Source: an uncultured Prevotella sp. (GTDB lineage: Bacteria; Bacteroidota; Bacteroidia; Bacteroidales; Bacteroidaceae). From it: 5,896 bases of DNA. The stretch is from the NCBI GenBank assembly GCA_900314365.1, contig OMVH01000211.1, positions 1 to 5,896 on the forward strand, written 5' to 3'. The position numbers were made by a program, and so were the translations under genes. Below the pieces are notes generated by a model. It worked only from the letters and a program-made list of their open reading frames with translations, was not told the DNA's origin and did not search any database. Positions 5,781 through 5,896 of this stretch are shown here, one piece after another; positions within the stretch are counted from its first letter, which is position 1; every line of letters begins with the position of its first letter.

Positions 5781-5896
5781 GTGACGGCCTCGGAGAGGTC
5801 GGGATATAGTTCTCCCCGGCCGAGCGAAGCGAGCCCGGGGCCACATGGGGGTATTTTCTCAGCCTCTTCGAGGCAGGAGGTTAGCTACGCTCTCGC
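5781..5896. repeat. Palindromic repeat unit, copy 2 (runs to or past the right edge)
   Basis: The same 21-nt opening block recurs identically at 5781-5801. The 27-nt hairpin recurs at 5814-5840 with CCCCGG and CCGGGG arms and loop CCGAGCGAAGCGAGC. Relative to copy 1, the fifth stem pair changes from A-T to G-C on both sides, so pairing is kept. The middle GCATCTC hairpin of copy 1 is missing. A different hairpin, GCCTC-TTC-GAGGC (5862-5874), comes after the 27-nt stem. TAGCTACGCTCTC (5882-5894) corresponds to the end of copy 1. Confidence 0.7.

Larger units (their letters stand above)
4697..5896. other. Long intergenic region without a convincing gene, rich in palindromes and repeats
   Basis: This 1.2-kb stretch holds the operon leader and promoter (4697-4907), A/T-rich DNA to about 5330, then palindromic and GC-rich repeats. 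The open frames here are short, lack recognisable domains, and either have no starts or overlap the promoter. No tRNA, rRNA, CRISPR array or transposase was recognised. The individual structures are listed separately. The change from A/T-rich to GC-rich composition within it suggests DNA of mixed origin. Confidence 0.6.

Noticed and set aside
5684..5801. CRISPR-like direct repeat
   Set aside because: Only two identical 21-nt copies separated by 76 nt that itself contains conserved hairpins; this does not fit repeat-spacer architecture.

Overview
The window reads as part of a polysaccharide-utilisation-type locus from a Bacteroidota (Bacteroidales) genome. The evidence is a SusC-family TonB-dependent transporter directly followed by the start of a SusD-family lipoprotein, a surface-type lipoprotein, a promoter of the Bacteroides form (-33 TTG, -7 TAnnTTTG), and A-rich start regions without clear Shine-Dalgarno sites. 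Bacteroides or Prevotella-like genera fit, but the species cannot be read from the sequence.

All three genes lie on the minus strand, so the operon reads from right to left. It starts at a predicted promoter near 4877-4907 and has a leader of about 175 nt. The order is an IPT/TIG plus beta-propeller (NHL-like) lipoprotein (4696-3245), then susC (3231-169, only 13 nt later), then susD (from 145, 23 nt later, cut off by the left edge). The likely division of labour, by analogy with known Sus systems, is that the propeller lipoprotein and SusD capture a glycan or glycopeptide at the cell surface and SusC imports it using TonB energy. No glycoside hydrolase, sensor or sigma/anti-sigma pair is in the window, so the substrate is unknown.

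The right-hand 1.2 kb (4697-5896) has no convincing gene but is rich in structure. Overlapping palindromes sit on the -33 element. A pair of 33-nt inverted repeats (29/33 identical) bounds a 539-bp segment (5038-5576). A 115-nt nested palindrome lies inside that segment (5329-5443). At the right edge are at least two copies of a roughly 97-nt GC-rich unit, each with small hairpins, and one stem shows a compensatory A-T to G-C change. This looks like non-autonomous palindromic repeat elements (MITE or REP-like) or decayed mobile DNA beside the operon. It is the part of the window least explained by known families.
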